Shown here piece by piece: positions 19,651 through 30,326 of a stretch of 64,000 nt of DNA. The number at the start of each line of letters is the position of its first letter. The first letter of the stretch is position 1. Source of the DNA: Temnothorax longispinosus (taxonomy: Eukaryota > Arthropoda > Insecta > Hymenoptera > Formicidae). Below the pieces are notes generated by a model, which made no database searches, was not told the DNA's origin, and was given only the letters and a program-made list of their open reading frames with translations. The translations under genes and the position numbers were made by a program. The DNA lies in the NCBI RefSeq assembly GCF_030848805.1, contig NC_092363.1, forward strand, positions 10,832,886-10,896,885, written 5' to 3'.

Positions 19651-20650
19651 AGTAGCTTTAAATAGATTTCGTGCACTTAAACGTCGCTTTAAACTAGATG
19701 CAAAGTTTAAAACGAACTATAGTAAATTTATGCAGGATTATTTAGATAGTGGCTTTATGAAATTAATTAAGCAGTTTCCGGTGGACGGACCTGTTTTCTA
19801 CCTGCCCCATCATGGGGTATTCAAATCAGATAGCACAACTACGAAGTTGCGTGTCGTGTTTGACGCATCGGCTAAGGATCTGAACGGCGTCTCGCTGAAT
19901 CAAATGTTGCGATCCGGTCCTAAGTTACAGTCAGATATAGTTGTGATATTGTTGAGATTCCGGATCGGCCTTGTGGCGCTTACCGCGGACGTCAAGCAGA
20001 TGTTCCTTCAAATCTTGGTTAAACTCGGTCAGTGTAACTACCAACGAATAGTGTGGCGTTTCTTAGAGGACGACCCAATCTCGGACTTTCTTTTGTTGAC
20101 CGTCATCTTTGGATTGACATGCTCTCCGTACCTAGCGATTGCTTGCTTGTTGAAGTTAGCGGCTGAAGGCAAAATATATTACCCGTTGGCCGCGGCTGTC
20201 TTGGAGGAGTGTGTTTATGTTGACGATGCGGTGGCGAGCGTTGAGACAGAGGAGAAGGCCCGTGAGCTTCAGCGGCAGCTACAAGCCTTACTTAAAGCTG
20301 CAAGCTTCGAACTCAGAAAGTGGGTCAGCAGCCATCCGTCGGTTTTAGCTGATCTCGATCCGGAACACTGTAGCCAGTCGTTGCTGTCCTTTGAATCGCC
20401 TGAAGATCAGTTTCTTAAGGTGCTCGGACTTCGTTGGTATCCTCAATCGGACAGCTTTGGCTTTCAGGTCAATTCGTTGGACAGAGACTGCACCAAACGC
20501 ACCATTCTCTCTGAATTAGATCGTATCTTTGATCCATTGGATTTCTTGACACCGCTCACGTTTGCAGCCAAACGATTGATCCAGCAACTCTGGATGCTTG
20601 AATTAGAGTGGGACGACAGGCCTTCTTCGGAGATATGTTCTAGGTAAGAA
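19651..20650 (+). pseudogene. BEL/Pao reverse transcriptase
   Basis: A 305-codon stretch (19730-20647) carries Pao-type RT motifs: FYLPHHGVFKSDS, KLRVVFDASAK, LTADVKQMFLQI, and the YVDD catalytic box inside EECVYVDDAVASVE, followed by LKVLGLRWYPQSD and the RNase H connection (FDPLDFLTPLTFAAK). It would copy the element RNA into DNA. The YVDD box is intact. The frame ends in a stop at 20645-20647, where the open polyprotein should continue. Confidence 0.93.
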
Positions 20651-21470
20651 AGATACAAGTCGGAGCTTTCCGCGCTAGCCTCCATTCGCATACCTCGTAC
20701 TATCGCAGTAGATAACGTAGTAAAACAAGAAATTCACGGATTTTGTGACGCGAGCGAGCAGTGCTACGGAGCCGTTGTATATATTAGAATTGTCGCCGAG
20801 AGTGGTGTAATGATCTGAATGCTTAGCGCCAAATCAAAGGTGACTCTGCTTAAGACCATCACATTGCCGAGACTTGAGCTTTGCGCGGCTGTTTTGCTTT
20901 CAGATTTATTAGAATATATCGGAAACATCCTCCAGCCTGAGGTTAGGTTACTGTCGACGATACGTACGCTTGTTCAGGTTCTGAGGTTGCCTTCGCTTGG
21001 ATACGTTCGGCGCCACACCGTTAAAAGACGTTCGTGCGTAATCGTGTTGCCCGCATCCAGTCTACACATCTCTTGCTGGAAGCATGTCGATACCAAATCT
21101 AACCCAGCTGATTGTTGCTCAAGGGACTTGTTTCCTCAAGAACCTGATTTAGTGGACTGGCCCTGCGTGGCTCGTTGAATTTGAACCCACTCAAGAAACG
21201 ATATCGGAAGTTGATGATCTTCCTGAGGAAGAAAAAATCGAGCGCTTTTGTCTCCATCCTGCGATGTCGTAAACTCTACTGTTGTTGATTCGCTTCTCGA
21301 TCGATTCTCGTCGTTGGATAAACTTGTCAGAGTATTCGCTTATTGTCTACGCTTTATTAATAGACTCAAATCAAATTCGCTTAATAGAACTCTCGTTGTA
21401 GATCAAATCGAATTCCATTCGACTTTACTATATCTTGTTAAATTCGTTTAATCTTGCTGTTTTGCAGAGG
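20651..21470 (+). pseudogene. BEL/Pao RNase H and linker, several stops
   Basis: Readable pieces include IHGFCDASEQCYGAVVYI (first RNase H acidic residue in CDAS) and, after a TGA near 20816, LKTITLPRLELCAAVLL. Further pieces mention NPADCCSRDLFPQE, matching the usual NPADxxSRG block before the integrase. Stops and frameshifts are frequent, so this is more decayed than the RT. Confidence 0.85.
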
Positions 21471-22260
21471 ATATTGATAGATTAAAACGCCCATGGCGGA
21501 TCTGCCACTAGATCGAGTACGTCAGGCTAAGCCCTTTTCAATCGCTGGAGTCGAGACTATGTTGGGCCATTTCTGGTTTACAATCGTCGTTCTCGCGGAG
21601 CAATCCCGTTCAAGGCCTACGTTTGCCTTTTTGTGTGCTTCACTACAAAGGCAGTTCACTTAGAACTCGCATTCTCTTTGTCCACAGAATCATTTTTGTC
21701 GGCTTTGAGGCGCTTCATTGCTAGGCGCGACCGCTGCTCGCGGATATATAGCGACTGCGGTACCAATTTTGTTGGAGCTTAGCGAGAGCTCGTTAGTTGC
21801 ATGCAAGCCGCCTCGGAGCAGGAACAAATTCAGTGATCGTTTAACTCTCCCTCTGCGCCACATTTTGGTGGCCTTTGGGAAGCAGGGTTTAAATCTTTGA
21901 AAACCTATCTAAAATGCGTAATAAGAGCACAGATTCTCACCATCGAGGAATTTGGCACGCTTATAACGCAGATAGAAGCTATCCTAAACTCCAGGCCTCT
22001 ATGTCCTATTAGCTCCGATCCTAACGACCTCGGGGTGCTCTCACCGGAACACTTCCTTACTTTGGAACCCCTCGTAGCTGTTCCGTATCCGGATTTAGAT
22101 CCGGTGCCGATAGATAGACTAGATCGATAGTAATTAGTGCAACACATGCACCAACAATTTTGGAAGCGTTGGCATAACGAGTATTTGCACACTCTGCAGC
22201 AACGACCAAAATGGTTAAAATCGATATTTCATACGGTGCAGAAGGACACGTTGGTACTAT
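21471..22260 (+). pseudogene. BEL/Pao integrase core, first part
   Basis: Across frames: PLDRVRQAKPFSIAGVE (the position of the first catalytic Asp is changed), YVCLFVCFTTKAVHLEL, YSDCGTNFVGA (second Asp) and APHFGGLWEAGFKSLK (Glu), then a C-terminal block LNSRPLCPISSDPNDL and FWKRWHNEYLHTLQQR. It ends at the CTAT target of the Gypsy insertion (22257-22260). The remaining integrase C-terminus lies at 24489-24665. Confidence 0.88.
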
Positions 22261-22561
22261 TGCAACGCTCGTCCGCGCGTTCGCTGCACACACACTCACG
22301 CACACACTCGCGAACGCGGCGCGCAATCCCGTTTCCGGGAATAAGAACTCTCAGTTGGAAAAGAACTCGTTTAATGCAGAAATGCAGTAATACACAAGCT
22401 CGTAAAACACGTCAGATCGGCTCAAAGGCCCGGCGGAGAATCTGACAGACGGCAGATGTAAACAAATCATCTCGCAACAGCTCGTCGTCAGGCACGACGT
22501 CACGCAGCGCTTCGCGACTGCTTTTCGGGCTTCTACCGGGCGTTCCGGCACGGGCGCAACA
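22261..22561 (-). repeat. Gypsy 3' LTR
   Basis: Nearly identical to 24184-24484, including CTCGTAAAACACGTCAGATC and GCTCAAAGGCCCGGCGGAG. Plus-strand start is TGCAACGCTCG, where the partner has TGTTGCGCTTG, and the end is GCGCAACA. Preceded on the minus strand by the purine-rich tract. Confidence 0.92.
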
Positions 22562-23109
22562 CTGCCCCCCCTCTTCCTAGATTGTCGCCCCGACAATCAA
22601 AGGGGAGCAGCGCCCAGACAAGTACAGCTTCTTGCCGCCACGTCCTTCCCCTTACAATCGACCTCTGGGAAGAGCTGGCCAGACTCTCCCAAGTCGTCTT
22701 CAGGAGGGCCGTCCGCACTGTCTCGCCCTCGAGTCCTCCGGTACTCCGAAATGTCGTCCTCTTCCTCGACCGCCGCTCTCCCGCGAAATCTTCGGACAAG
22801 GGGGGGGAAACTTTCCGTGGACCCTGCGCCCCGCAGGGCTCCCCAGGTCCCCGCCCGGCATTTGCCCTATGGCCCACGGGAAAACCACGGGTCAAAAACC
22901 GTGGGCAGGCGGTCCACTTCGGATTGGGAGTTCCGGCTGTTGAACTGCCACACGTGGAGATTCTTACCGATCTCACCTACACGTGCCGTCGTTTCCCTCT
23001 AAAACAAAAAAAAACAACGCACAGAAACACAAAACAAAATCACTGTAAAAAATTAAAGAAATCGAACACATTTTACATTTTATTTAAAGTTGAACCCACC
23101 CCACCAAGC

Positions 23110-24076
23110 TCAACTAAACCGCGCCTCCCTCATTGGGGCATTCCGATCGAAAATGCCCAGTTGAGTTTTCAGCGCCTTGGCCCTTTCAACGGCCACATTC
23201 AGGGAAGTTATTCCCTCCATCTGAAGCGCTCGCCGAATGAAATAATCGGAAACGACCGTAACGAATTGCGCGCAAGCGATTTTGTCACGAAGCTCATATG
23301 GGCACTCGAGGTACGCCAGGCGCGAAAGTTTATCTATTTCCGAACCGAGTGCGGCCAATTCCTCTCCGAATTTCTGTTTACGATTTGTAAACGCGACGTA
23401 ACAATTTTGGGATTGGCGTCCCTCCCCGAAACGCAACTCAAGTTTTGCTTTCAATTCCGCGAAATCGAGCCGCTCAACATCTTGTACTGACTCTAAAACT
23501 GAACGCGCCTTCCCTCTCAAGCTCGAAGCCAAAGCAATTGTTTTCGTAGCGTCATCCCAATGATTCGCACGCGCGATCAGACTCAATTGCGAAAAATATT
23601 CTTGTAACGGGACCGTTCCGTCGTACGTGCCGGGTTTGAGCTTATACCCTAGCTCAGCACTCGCGACCGCGACACTTTCACTCGCGTGCGCGACTCGCAT
23701 TTCCGCGCCGCTCGAGACCGCGACTCCCTCACCCGCGTGCACGACTCGCGTTTCCGCGTCGCCCGAGACCGCGATCCTGTCATTCGCGCGCCGACATCCC
23801 GATTCGCGCCGCTCGCGACCCGCGTGCCCGAGTCTCCGGACGCTCTATTATTAGAATGACTTAGCTGTGTTTGTGCGGAGTTCATCCCTCGGAGAAGACG
23901 GAGCTCTTCCTCCTGCCGGCGGAACGTCTCGGCGTATTCTCTCTCTCTCTCTGCGCCTGTTCCTCGCGCATCTCGCGGATCTCGCGAATCACCGCCTGGA
24001 GGGTCACCACCTCCATCGTCATCTCCGCGGCGTCCGACTGTGGAGTCGCTACCCGGAGTCGTTTCCTTGCGGCCAT
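23110..24076 (-). pseudogene. Gypsy gag, frameshifted
   Basis: The minus strand has an N-terminal frame at 24076-23882 (coiled-coil-like MTMEVVTLQAVIREIREMR), a shifted Ser/Arg-rich linker (about 23885-23745) and a C-terminal frame at 23742-23110 with the retrotransposon capsid signature: KLKPGTYDGTVPLQEYFSQL, IALASSLRGKARSVLE, LKAKLELRFGEG and LRDKIACAQFV. A capsid protein that packages RNA is expected. At least two frame changes separate the pieces, and no zinc knuckle or protease follows. Confidence 0.9.
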
Positions 24077-24162
24077 GAGGAAATTTTTGTTCGTCTAGTC
24101 GTAGCTCGTCGCTCGTCTAATCCTCGCTCGTCCTATCCTCGCTCGTCCGATCGATCCGTTCG

Positions 24163-24180
24163 ATCCCGGACGAGCCCCCA
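24163..24180 (-). other. Primer-binding site, tRNA-Pro type
   Basis: On the minus strand TGGGGGCTCGTCCGGGAT follows the 5' LTR after three bases (TTT). All 18 bases equal the well-known site complementary to the 3' end of tRNA-Pro. This fixes the orientation of the Gypsy element and the LTR boundary. Confidence 0.93.
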
Positions 24181-24183
24181 AAA

Positions 24184-24484
24184 TGTTGCGCTTGTCCGCG
24201 CGTTTGCTGCACACACACTCACGCACACACTTGCGAACGCGGCGCGCAATCCCGTTTCCGGGAATAAGAACTCTCAGTTGGAAAAGAACTCGTTTAATGC
24301 AGAAGTGCAGTAATACACAAGCTCGTAAAACACGTCAGATCGGCTCAAAGGCCCGGCGGAGAATCTGACAGACGACAGATGTAAACAAATCATCTCGCAA
24401 CAGCTCGTCGTCAGGCACAACGTCACGCAGCGCTTCGCGACTGCTTTTCGGGCTTCTACCGGGCGTCCCGGCACGGGCGCAACA
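24184..24484 (-). repeat. Gypsy 5' LTR
   Basis: Perfect short terminal inverted repeats, TGTTGCGC and GCGCAACA on the plus strand, bound a 301-bp LTR matching 22261-22561. The primer site is next to its 3' end (24180). The two LTRs differ at only a handful of positions, so the insertion is younger than the BEL host. Confidence 0.93.
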
Positions 24485-24488
24485 CTAT

Positions 24489-24665
24489 TAAAAAACGAAA
24501 ACGCACCTCCCCTACAGTGGAGGCGAGGGCGAATAATAGAACTACACCCGGGTCGTGACGGTATCTCTCGGGTCGCCACAGTGAGGACAGCGGATGATTT
24601 TCTCACTCGTCCTCTGGTGAAATTGTGTCCCTTACCGGACAATTCGCCAGATGGATCTAATCAAG
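24489..24665 (+). pseudogene. BEL/Pao integrase C-terminus
   Basis: Continues the frame broken at 22260. It carries the conserved DUF5641-type end of BEL/Pao integrases: WRRGRIIELHPGRDGISRV, then ATVRTADDF and RPLVKLCPLP, with a stop soon after. Joining across the Gypsy element uses one copy of CTAT without frameshift, which supports that boundary. Confidence 0.9.
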
Positions 24666-24697
24666 CGTAAAAATACGTTGTATTTTGGTGGGCGGTA

Positions 24698-25289
24698 TGT
24701 TTGGCGTACCGCCTTGTATATATTTGTAGTTGTAAATAGATTAGTCGTTAGATTAGTAGTTAGATTAGTCGTGCTGTCGTTCTTTTCTTTTCTTTCGCGC
24801 GAAACGTCGGTAGATCGCGGTCGGCAGAGATCAAGCGACTCACCTATTGGTGCTGCCGTCGTCCAACCGACGGCAGCAATTACCCCCAAAATAGGAGCAC
24901 CTACTCGCCCGCGGCACATTGCCGGACTGCGGGCACTTATCGTCACGTAGCCGTGGAACACGGAACAAAACATTGGGAACGTCTGACCGCATGTTTACCG
25001 ATCTCTCGCCTGCTTCGCCTGCTTGCCCGCTTGTTTTGCCTGCTCATCTGCTTGCGTGTGCCTGCTCTTGCTATCTGAATGCATGGCAAAAGAGCCACGG
25101 ACAGAACGAGAATCGGCGAATTTTAGGGGACGACCGGCGAAACACGGTGAGTCGCTTTTCGCTTTTCGCTTCCGCGTTGCATGCGCACATTTCGCTATCT
25201 CGCTTTATAACTTGTTCGCGAGGAGATTTGATTACCCCTCTGGTCCTTCGAACTATTATAGACCATCTCGCCTGACACCCCCCCCCGCT

Positions 25290-25291
<2 letters not shown>
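24698..25291 (+). repeat. BEL/Pao 3' LTR
   Basis: Matches 11300-12039 throughout (for example GCGCGAAACGTCGGT and CGAGAATCGGCG). It follows the purine tract GGTGGGCGG and ends CCCCGCTCA, followed by ATATA. It keeps the empty target of the MITE found in the 5' LTR. Confidence 0.93.
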
Positions 25292-25331
<40 letters not shown>

Positions 25332-25708
25332 ACTACTATCACGTGCACAAGTTACGTGTCTTCCAAGTTTAATCAACACTTCGATATTAATGAATTTTTA
25401 TCTCGAAATGGATGCGTTATATCGAAAAATTGCAAGAGGGCATTTATACTTCAAATTTGACGCAAAATATGACCATATTTTTTTCAATTACAAATTTTAA
25501 GTTATAACTTTTTATTATGTGACTCTCTGCATTCTAAGCGCCATACTAAGACCGCCATTTTGAATTTTTTCAAATACGCTCTCGGTATTCGAAAGCTTAT
25601 ATGTTTACATAAATTTTGCACCCTAAAAAAAATTTTTAAACCCACTCAAATTTTGGCCACGGCGCTGTTCCGGTTGACATGGAGTGTCCCATATATATAT
25701 ATATATAT
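25292..25708. other. AT-rich spacer with TA microsatellites
   Basis: Starts with a (TA)n run (25292-25326) and ends with another (25691-25708). Between them there is no supported gene. The phrase GGTTGACATGGAGTGTCCCA just before the second run may be an old repeat end. Confidence 0.5.
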
Positions 25709-27922
25709 TGTCACCGCCTTTTCCTTCCGGTCAGGCGGAACAAACACAAGGAGAGCAGGATGGTGGGCCTCTCGCTACGCGGGGCCCTTGCACCCGGGCG
25801 GCCGATAACCGCGATAACCGATTGGGCGCCAGACACGCTCAAGGCGCGTCATCGAGTCGCGAAATCAGCTTCGCCGCCGGGGCGAGGGGCGGGCTAGCTC
25901 ACCTAACGGTGGAGGGGCAGGGTGGATGCCGGGCAGGGCGTAAGGGTGCGGGAACGGAAAAATAAAGCGCGATAACGCCGATCAATTAACAAAAAGAATG
26001 CAACAAAGTTTATTTCTGCACACAGCCGAAGCAACGGGCGGGATGGAGTGAGTCGCGAGCAAATGACGGGCACGCGTCGCGCGCAAAGCAATAGATAAGC
26101 CCGAAGGTAACGCCGAAAAACGCAGATCTCGCCAGCGCGAACTCCAAGGAGGCGGGAGTCAAATACGCGCGGAAAAACGCCGTTTGTGAACTCCACCCCG
26201 ATTTTACACACGATCGCTGATAACGGGTAATAACAGGTCGTGAGTCGAAGTCAACCGCGGTAACAATAAAGCGCGGGAGGCGTCTTGCAATCTATTATGC
26301 GCGGGGGCCCGCTACGAGCCACCAGGCAAGATAAATTTATGCGACGTTAAGCGCTCGGTGAGATTATAGATTGCAAGACGCTAGGCGCCAGAGAATCTTA
26401 CGAACTAGGGCACGCGAAGGAATCTTACAAACTGAGATACGCGAAGGAATCTTACGGACTAAGATACGCGAAAGAGCAGAAAACTACCACAACCAGGATA
26501 CGCGACGCAATCGAAACTATTACCCCTCCGGTGCGCAACGCCAGGAGGAATACTACAACTAAGACGTGCGGGGCAACACAAAATGCTCCAACTCGGAGAC
26601 GCGACGCAGTATGAGATGTCTCGACGGGGACCCGTGCGCGTAAGAGAAAACACCCCGACGACGGTGCGCAACGCACCCGGAACCGCGGCAAATATAATGC
26701 GCGAGGTAGCGAGAACACAGAGAGGATAGAACGTCGCGACTCCGAACACGGCGTGAACCACGCCGCTCAGCCGGACACGTACGCGCGCGAGAGGCACGCA
26801 GCCTTCACGTGCTCCGAAACCGCCGGCACGCTCCCGCGACGCGAAATCAATGCAACTCGCGGACCCTGCTAACCGGGGACTCTTCGGCGCCTCCGGACCG
26901 GATCTCCCGGGCTCGCTCGAATCCCCTGCCTCGATAACCGCGTCCGGGGTCCCTCGCGCTTGGTGTCGACCGCCGACCAAAACTCTACGCCGAGCTTGCC
27001 TCGGAGCAACGCGAAATATGGCGGTTCGACACCAGAACGGGAGCGCGACTCCCTCGCAGTCAATTCGTGGCTCACACAATTTATTACGGGCGACCTCACC
27101 GACGCGCTGCTCCAGTGGCTCGTCCTCGCCGTCGTCCTCCTCGCTCCTCCGAGCTGGCAGGGGTCCCCCACAACGGGCCGGGCTTGGCGCGGGCGAAAAC
27201 GGACGGCAACGCGAAACGCGTCTTCACGGTACGGCGGATAGCGCAGAAGAGGCAGAGCGACATCGCTCTCGATCGCGGATCGAACGCAGCGGCTCGGCCG
27301 TCCTCGGCCTCGCTCGGGATTTCGGCTGCCTCGCCGCGTCGGTCCGCGCAGTGTCGCATTTCGGCGGGGCGCCATGCACCCCTGCTCCGTTTTCGGGCCT
27401 CTCCGGCCCGCGATAATTCCTCGTAGGGCAAGGGTCGCCCTGATGCAGGCTCCGATTGCCGCTACTCCGCCTCCGGGTCCAATCTTCCGCCCGTTCGGCA
27501 TCCGCGGCTAGCGGTGCTCCGGGTCCGGGGCGACGGGCTACTCTGTGACGGTCCTCTCGACCGCTCCCGCCAGGCCCACACGGACTCCCGGTCCTGCCGC
27601 CCGCTTCCCTTCCTGCCGGGCCGCTCCCTTGGCTCCGCCGCCCGCGTCTCTCCTCGCCGGGCCGTCCTCTCGACCGAATGCGGAGGGGCTGCTATCTCCC
27701 GCCGACGGCTGGTCCATCCCTGCGGTGTCCTCCTCTTCGGTCGGTGGGGCGACGCTCATACAAAATTACAATTAAATAGGAACCTGTCGCATTTTATAAT
27801 TATTGCTCTCGGGGAGATCTCGACGCTCGGTTATACGCTCCCGGTCCGTCATGGGGCGCGAACCCCGCGCCTTGTGACGGCGGCGGGGACGCTGCCACGC
27901 GCGGCGGAGCCGCAACGTCACA
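25709..27922 (-). mobile_element. LTR-like unit TGTGACG...GTGACA, 2.2 kb
   Basis: On the minus strand the unit starts TGTGACGTTGCGG and ends AAGGCGGTGACA, with ATAT on both sides. The duplication is weakly informative because it lies in TA repeats. Order on the minus strand: a GC-rich leader with GCCGTCACAAGGCGCGGG, an ATG frame at 27759, GC-rich sequence, an AATAAA at about 26010 followed by TTGTTAATTGATC, then TGGCGCCCAATCGG about 130 bp before the end. The same order recurs at 37042-41853. A long solo LTR is the simplest reading; a short non-autonomous element is an alternative. Confidence 0.6.
27538..27759 (-). CDS. Small Ala/Gly/Pro-rich ORF in the LTR-like unit
   Basis: A 73-codon frame begins with MSVAPPTEEEDTAGMDQPS shortly after the conserved TTTTGTATGAGCG context. 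The related unit has TTTTTGTATCATTTGCGCGG at the same place but a weaker frame. It has no recognised domain and may be a gag-like N-terminus or chance coding in GC-rich sequence. GC-rich frames continue on both strands down to about 26460 without clear homology. Confidence 0.3.
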   Translation of the reverse strand: MSVAPPTEEEDTAGMDQPSAGDSSPSAFGREDGPARRDAGGGAKGAARQEGKRAAGPGVRVGLAGAVERTVTE

Positions 27923-28029
27923 ATATATATATATTCTTTAACGGCACCACAGCTCAATATTGAATCTACTCCTGAAGATCGGCCTTTATCAAAATCCGAG
28001 GCCTCCCTTCTCATTTTTTAACAATAACT

Positions 28030-28250
28030 TTTTTTTACGGGTTGTTAGCCTAGCGCCTAACCCCCAACCTGGAGGATCAGTTCTCAAATATAGAGGGGTG
28101 CTCAAGAGATACGAGATACACTCTCGGTGGGTTGCCATTAACCTTTTCGAGAGGTGGCGATCATATAAAAACCGACGATTTTTGGTCGGATTTGAACTCG
28201 GATCTTCGGCTTGTTAGAGCAGCGCACATCTTTCTGTGCCACGATCGCCA

Positions 28251-28255
<5 letters not shown>
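28030..28255 (-). mobile_element. Possible tRNA-derived SINE
   Basis: On the minus strand the sequence starts GTGGCGATCGTGGCACAGAA, resembling a Pol III A box region, and about 35 bp later has GAGTTCAAATCCGA, which fits a B box. A unique body follows down to about 28030. The head lies beside a TA/GA microsatellite. No target duplication was identified. No complete tRNA cloverleaf could be drawn, so it is not a tRNA gene. Confidence 0.45.
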
Positions 28256-28317
<62 letters not shown>

Positions 28318-28331
28318 GAGAAAGAGAGAGA
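28252..28331. repeat. (TA)n(GA)n microsatellite
   Basis: About 18 TA units are followed by GA units with GAAA interruptions. Open frames here are simple-sequence artefacts. Confidence 0.95.
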
Positions 28332-29119
28332 ATTATTCTCTCTTTCTCGCTCTGATTCAGCTGATACGATCGACACGGATAAATTTATTTTCGATGTAGA
28401 TTCACGTAAATGCAAGAGAATAAAAATCGGTGATTAGTCTATTACATATCCTCTTCTTGTAACTAATTTTACTCGTTAAGAACTCAAAAGTAATATGTAT
28501 ATAATTTTTTTAATGTAAATTTTTTTTATGTATTCTTCATTCTCTTATAATGAAACGAAGTAGTATTATATAAGAACTGATATAAATAATAAAGAATAAG
28601 AAAAAGTGAAAAGATAATCTATTACATAGTTTTATATGCTTTTCCTAATAATAAAAAATCGAAAGAGTATATATAATTTGATTTGAATAATGTAAAACGA
28701 ATTTCTAACAATATATTACATAATAAAATCAGAGTGATAATATAAGGTACAAAACTTTTTTTTTTCTCGCAAACGTGTCTAGTTATTGTCGAATATGTTT
28801 CCCTCTAATAATGCAAATCCCATCTGTTTACGAGCGACAAGCTTTCGTTGCGTAAAAAGTATTTTTTGTGTATTTGTGTATGTAAATCACTAATCAGGAA
28901 AAAAGTGAAACATCCATCGTGTTTGTAACAATTGTTACGAATGAATTTTCCAGTAAAACATTTTCGTTTATGACCGTATATATTTATTTATGTTTTCAAC
29001 CGACATGGTAGGCCGGTAGGCCTCGCCGATCTTCGTCGTTTTAGTTTCGAGTTTCAAGACGCTGCCTGTTTTCAGGCACGTGGCAAAGGTAGCACACACA
29101 TGGAAAGAGCCGTGTACGT
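28332..29119. other. AT-rich spacer, no supported gene
   Basis: Mostly AT-rich with no conserved frame. A GTAACAATTGTTACGAATG palindrome-like phrase occurs at about 28925-28943 and an AATAAA appears at 29343. An LTR here was considered but not supported. Confidence 0.4.
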
Positions 29120-29599
29120 GAGTGCTCCGAGCGTCCTTGTCTAACGAGGCATCTGTACGATATATCTGTCTTCGTCAAACGAGACACCTGTGCGATATAT
29201 CTGTTTTTGTTTAACGAGATACCTGTACGATATATCGGTCCTTGTCAGATTGCAGCGACTGCAGCGCCATCTCTTACAAGATCCGGCAACTACTGTTACC
29301 CACAATACTGCTCATTCTGTCAAACTGCATGTGCCTTTACATTAATAAAGCTGCCTTAGGAAAAATCTTTTTTTCTAGGCATTCAATCTTAGTTTTATTT
29401 ACACGAAATTGTTCGTAATTGTTGTCGCTACTTCCCTTGTGTATCATTTTGTATATATAAACTGCAGTATTTGTTTAAGCAAATATTGTCGTCAGGTGAC
29501 AGCTGTATGTGCCCAAATTTTTAATTTCTTTTTGTTTCTGATATGAAATCGTGTATCGGGAAATAGATTTTTGTGCGTAGTTTAATTATAGACCAAAAA

Positions 29600-30290
29600 C
29601 TTGCAATTCTGTAAAGCCAATTCAAAGAATTCTTCTAATCTGCAAATGTCGGTGACTACTGCCACTATAGGATCTCCTACAATATGCAGGATGACTGCAT
29701 ATTTTATTATGTTAAGACCTCCGAGACATACGTTTTTGTGCACAGAATTGCAACTTTCGCAGCACTTGGTTGTAGACTGGATTTCCTTTTGCCGAGAAGT
29801 AAGTATAATTTAATATATTTAATACAAAGAATATATGTTAAATAGATATATATTTATAAAATTTGTTATGTTAAATATGATAAGTTTGGATATATTGGGC
29901 TGGAAAGAATTCAGCGAAACTTGGAAGACCCAATGTAATCGTCGAAATAGACGAAGCAGAAATCGGCAAAAGGAAATACAATTGTAGCCGAATAATCGAG
30001 GGAAACTCGAGCAACATATGCATTCGAAATACACAACACTAAACTTAGCATTACTAATTTCTATTTGTTTATCTATTCAGGAACCCACACTCAACATATT
30101 AAACGTGTTTGGAGAAAAAAAGGGCTAATATCCCACGGTATGGAACGCGTTCTTCACATTTAGTGGGATATTTAGCTGAACATCTTTTCAACCGCGTTCA
30201 TGATTATGATAACCGCTTAAGCAGTTTTTCCGTGCAATTGCGGAATTGTATCCATCGAAGACTATGGACGATGAAGCAGATGTCTTGGAG
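29600..30290 (+). pseudogene. Merlin-like transposase, middle and C-terminal parts
   Basis: Readable blocks in order are HLVVDWISFCREV (29765-29803), then after an AT-rich gap VIVEIDEAEIGKRKYN (29935-29985, catalytic Asp in the VEIDE block) and RIIEGN, then TQHIKRVWRKK (about 30085-30120) and IPRYGTRSSHLVGYLAEHLF (30130-30190). These match the order in ISXO2/IS1016-like DDE transposases of Merlin elements. Frame changes and a possible intron or insertion at 29806-29900 break it. Confidence 0.75.
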
Positions 30291-30326
30291 GCTACATAAT
30301 TTTAAGCTTAAGTTAGATTTGTTAAA

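Larger units (their letters stand above)
22261..24484 (-). mobile_element. Gag-only Gypsy-type LTR retrotransposon
   Basis: Two 301-bp LTRs (22261-22561, 24184-24484) lie in the same orientation on the minus strand and are flanked by CTAT (22257-22260 and 24485-24488). On the minus strand the order is 5' LTR, primer site, gag, a GC-rich 3' region, a purine tract (AGGAAGAGGGGGGCAG) and 3' LTR. No protease, RT or integrase is present in the 1.6-kb interior, so it is a deletion derivative that needs help in trans. It splits the BEL integrase. Confidence 0.93.
11300..25291 (+). mobile_element. BEL/Pao LTR retrotransposon with four nested insertions
   Basis: The two LTRs (11300-12039 and 24698-25291) begin TGTT(C/T)GGCGTACCGCC and end CCCCGCTCA. 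The flanking duplication is ATATA (11295-11299 and 25292-25296). A primer site follows the 5' LTR and a purine-rich GGTGGGCGG tract precedes the 3' LTR. Inside are gag, protease, RT, RNase H and integrase of BEL/Pao type, all on the plus strand. Younger elements sit at 11357-11484, 12920-15871, 17487-19150 and 22261-24484. Without them the element would be about 7.0 kb. Stops and frameshifts in gag and pol make this copy inactive. Confidence 0.95.

Noticed and set aside
26459..27501. Long GC-rich frames on both strands
   Set aside because: Arg/Ala/Pro-rich with no shared protein similarity to the matching unit at 37042; probably open by base composition.
28187..28252. A tRNA gene
   Set aside because: B-box-like sequence is present, but no acceptor stem or anticodon arm could be paired; better read as a SINE head.
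28932..29420. A solo LTR starting TGTTACGAATG
   Set aside because: There is an AATAAA, but no exact target duplication, and part of it belongs to the Merlin-like inverted repeat.
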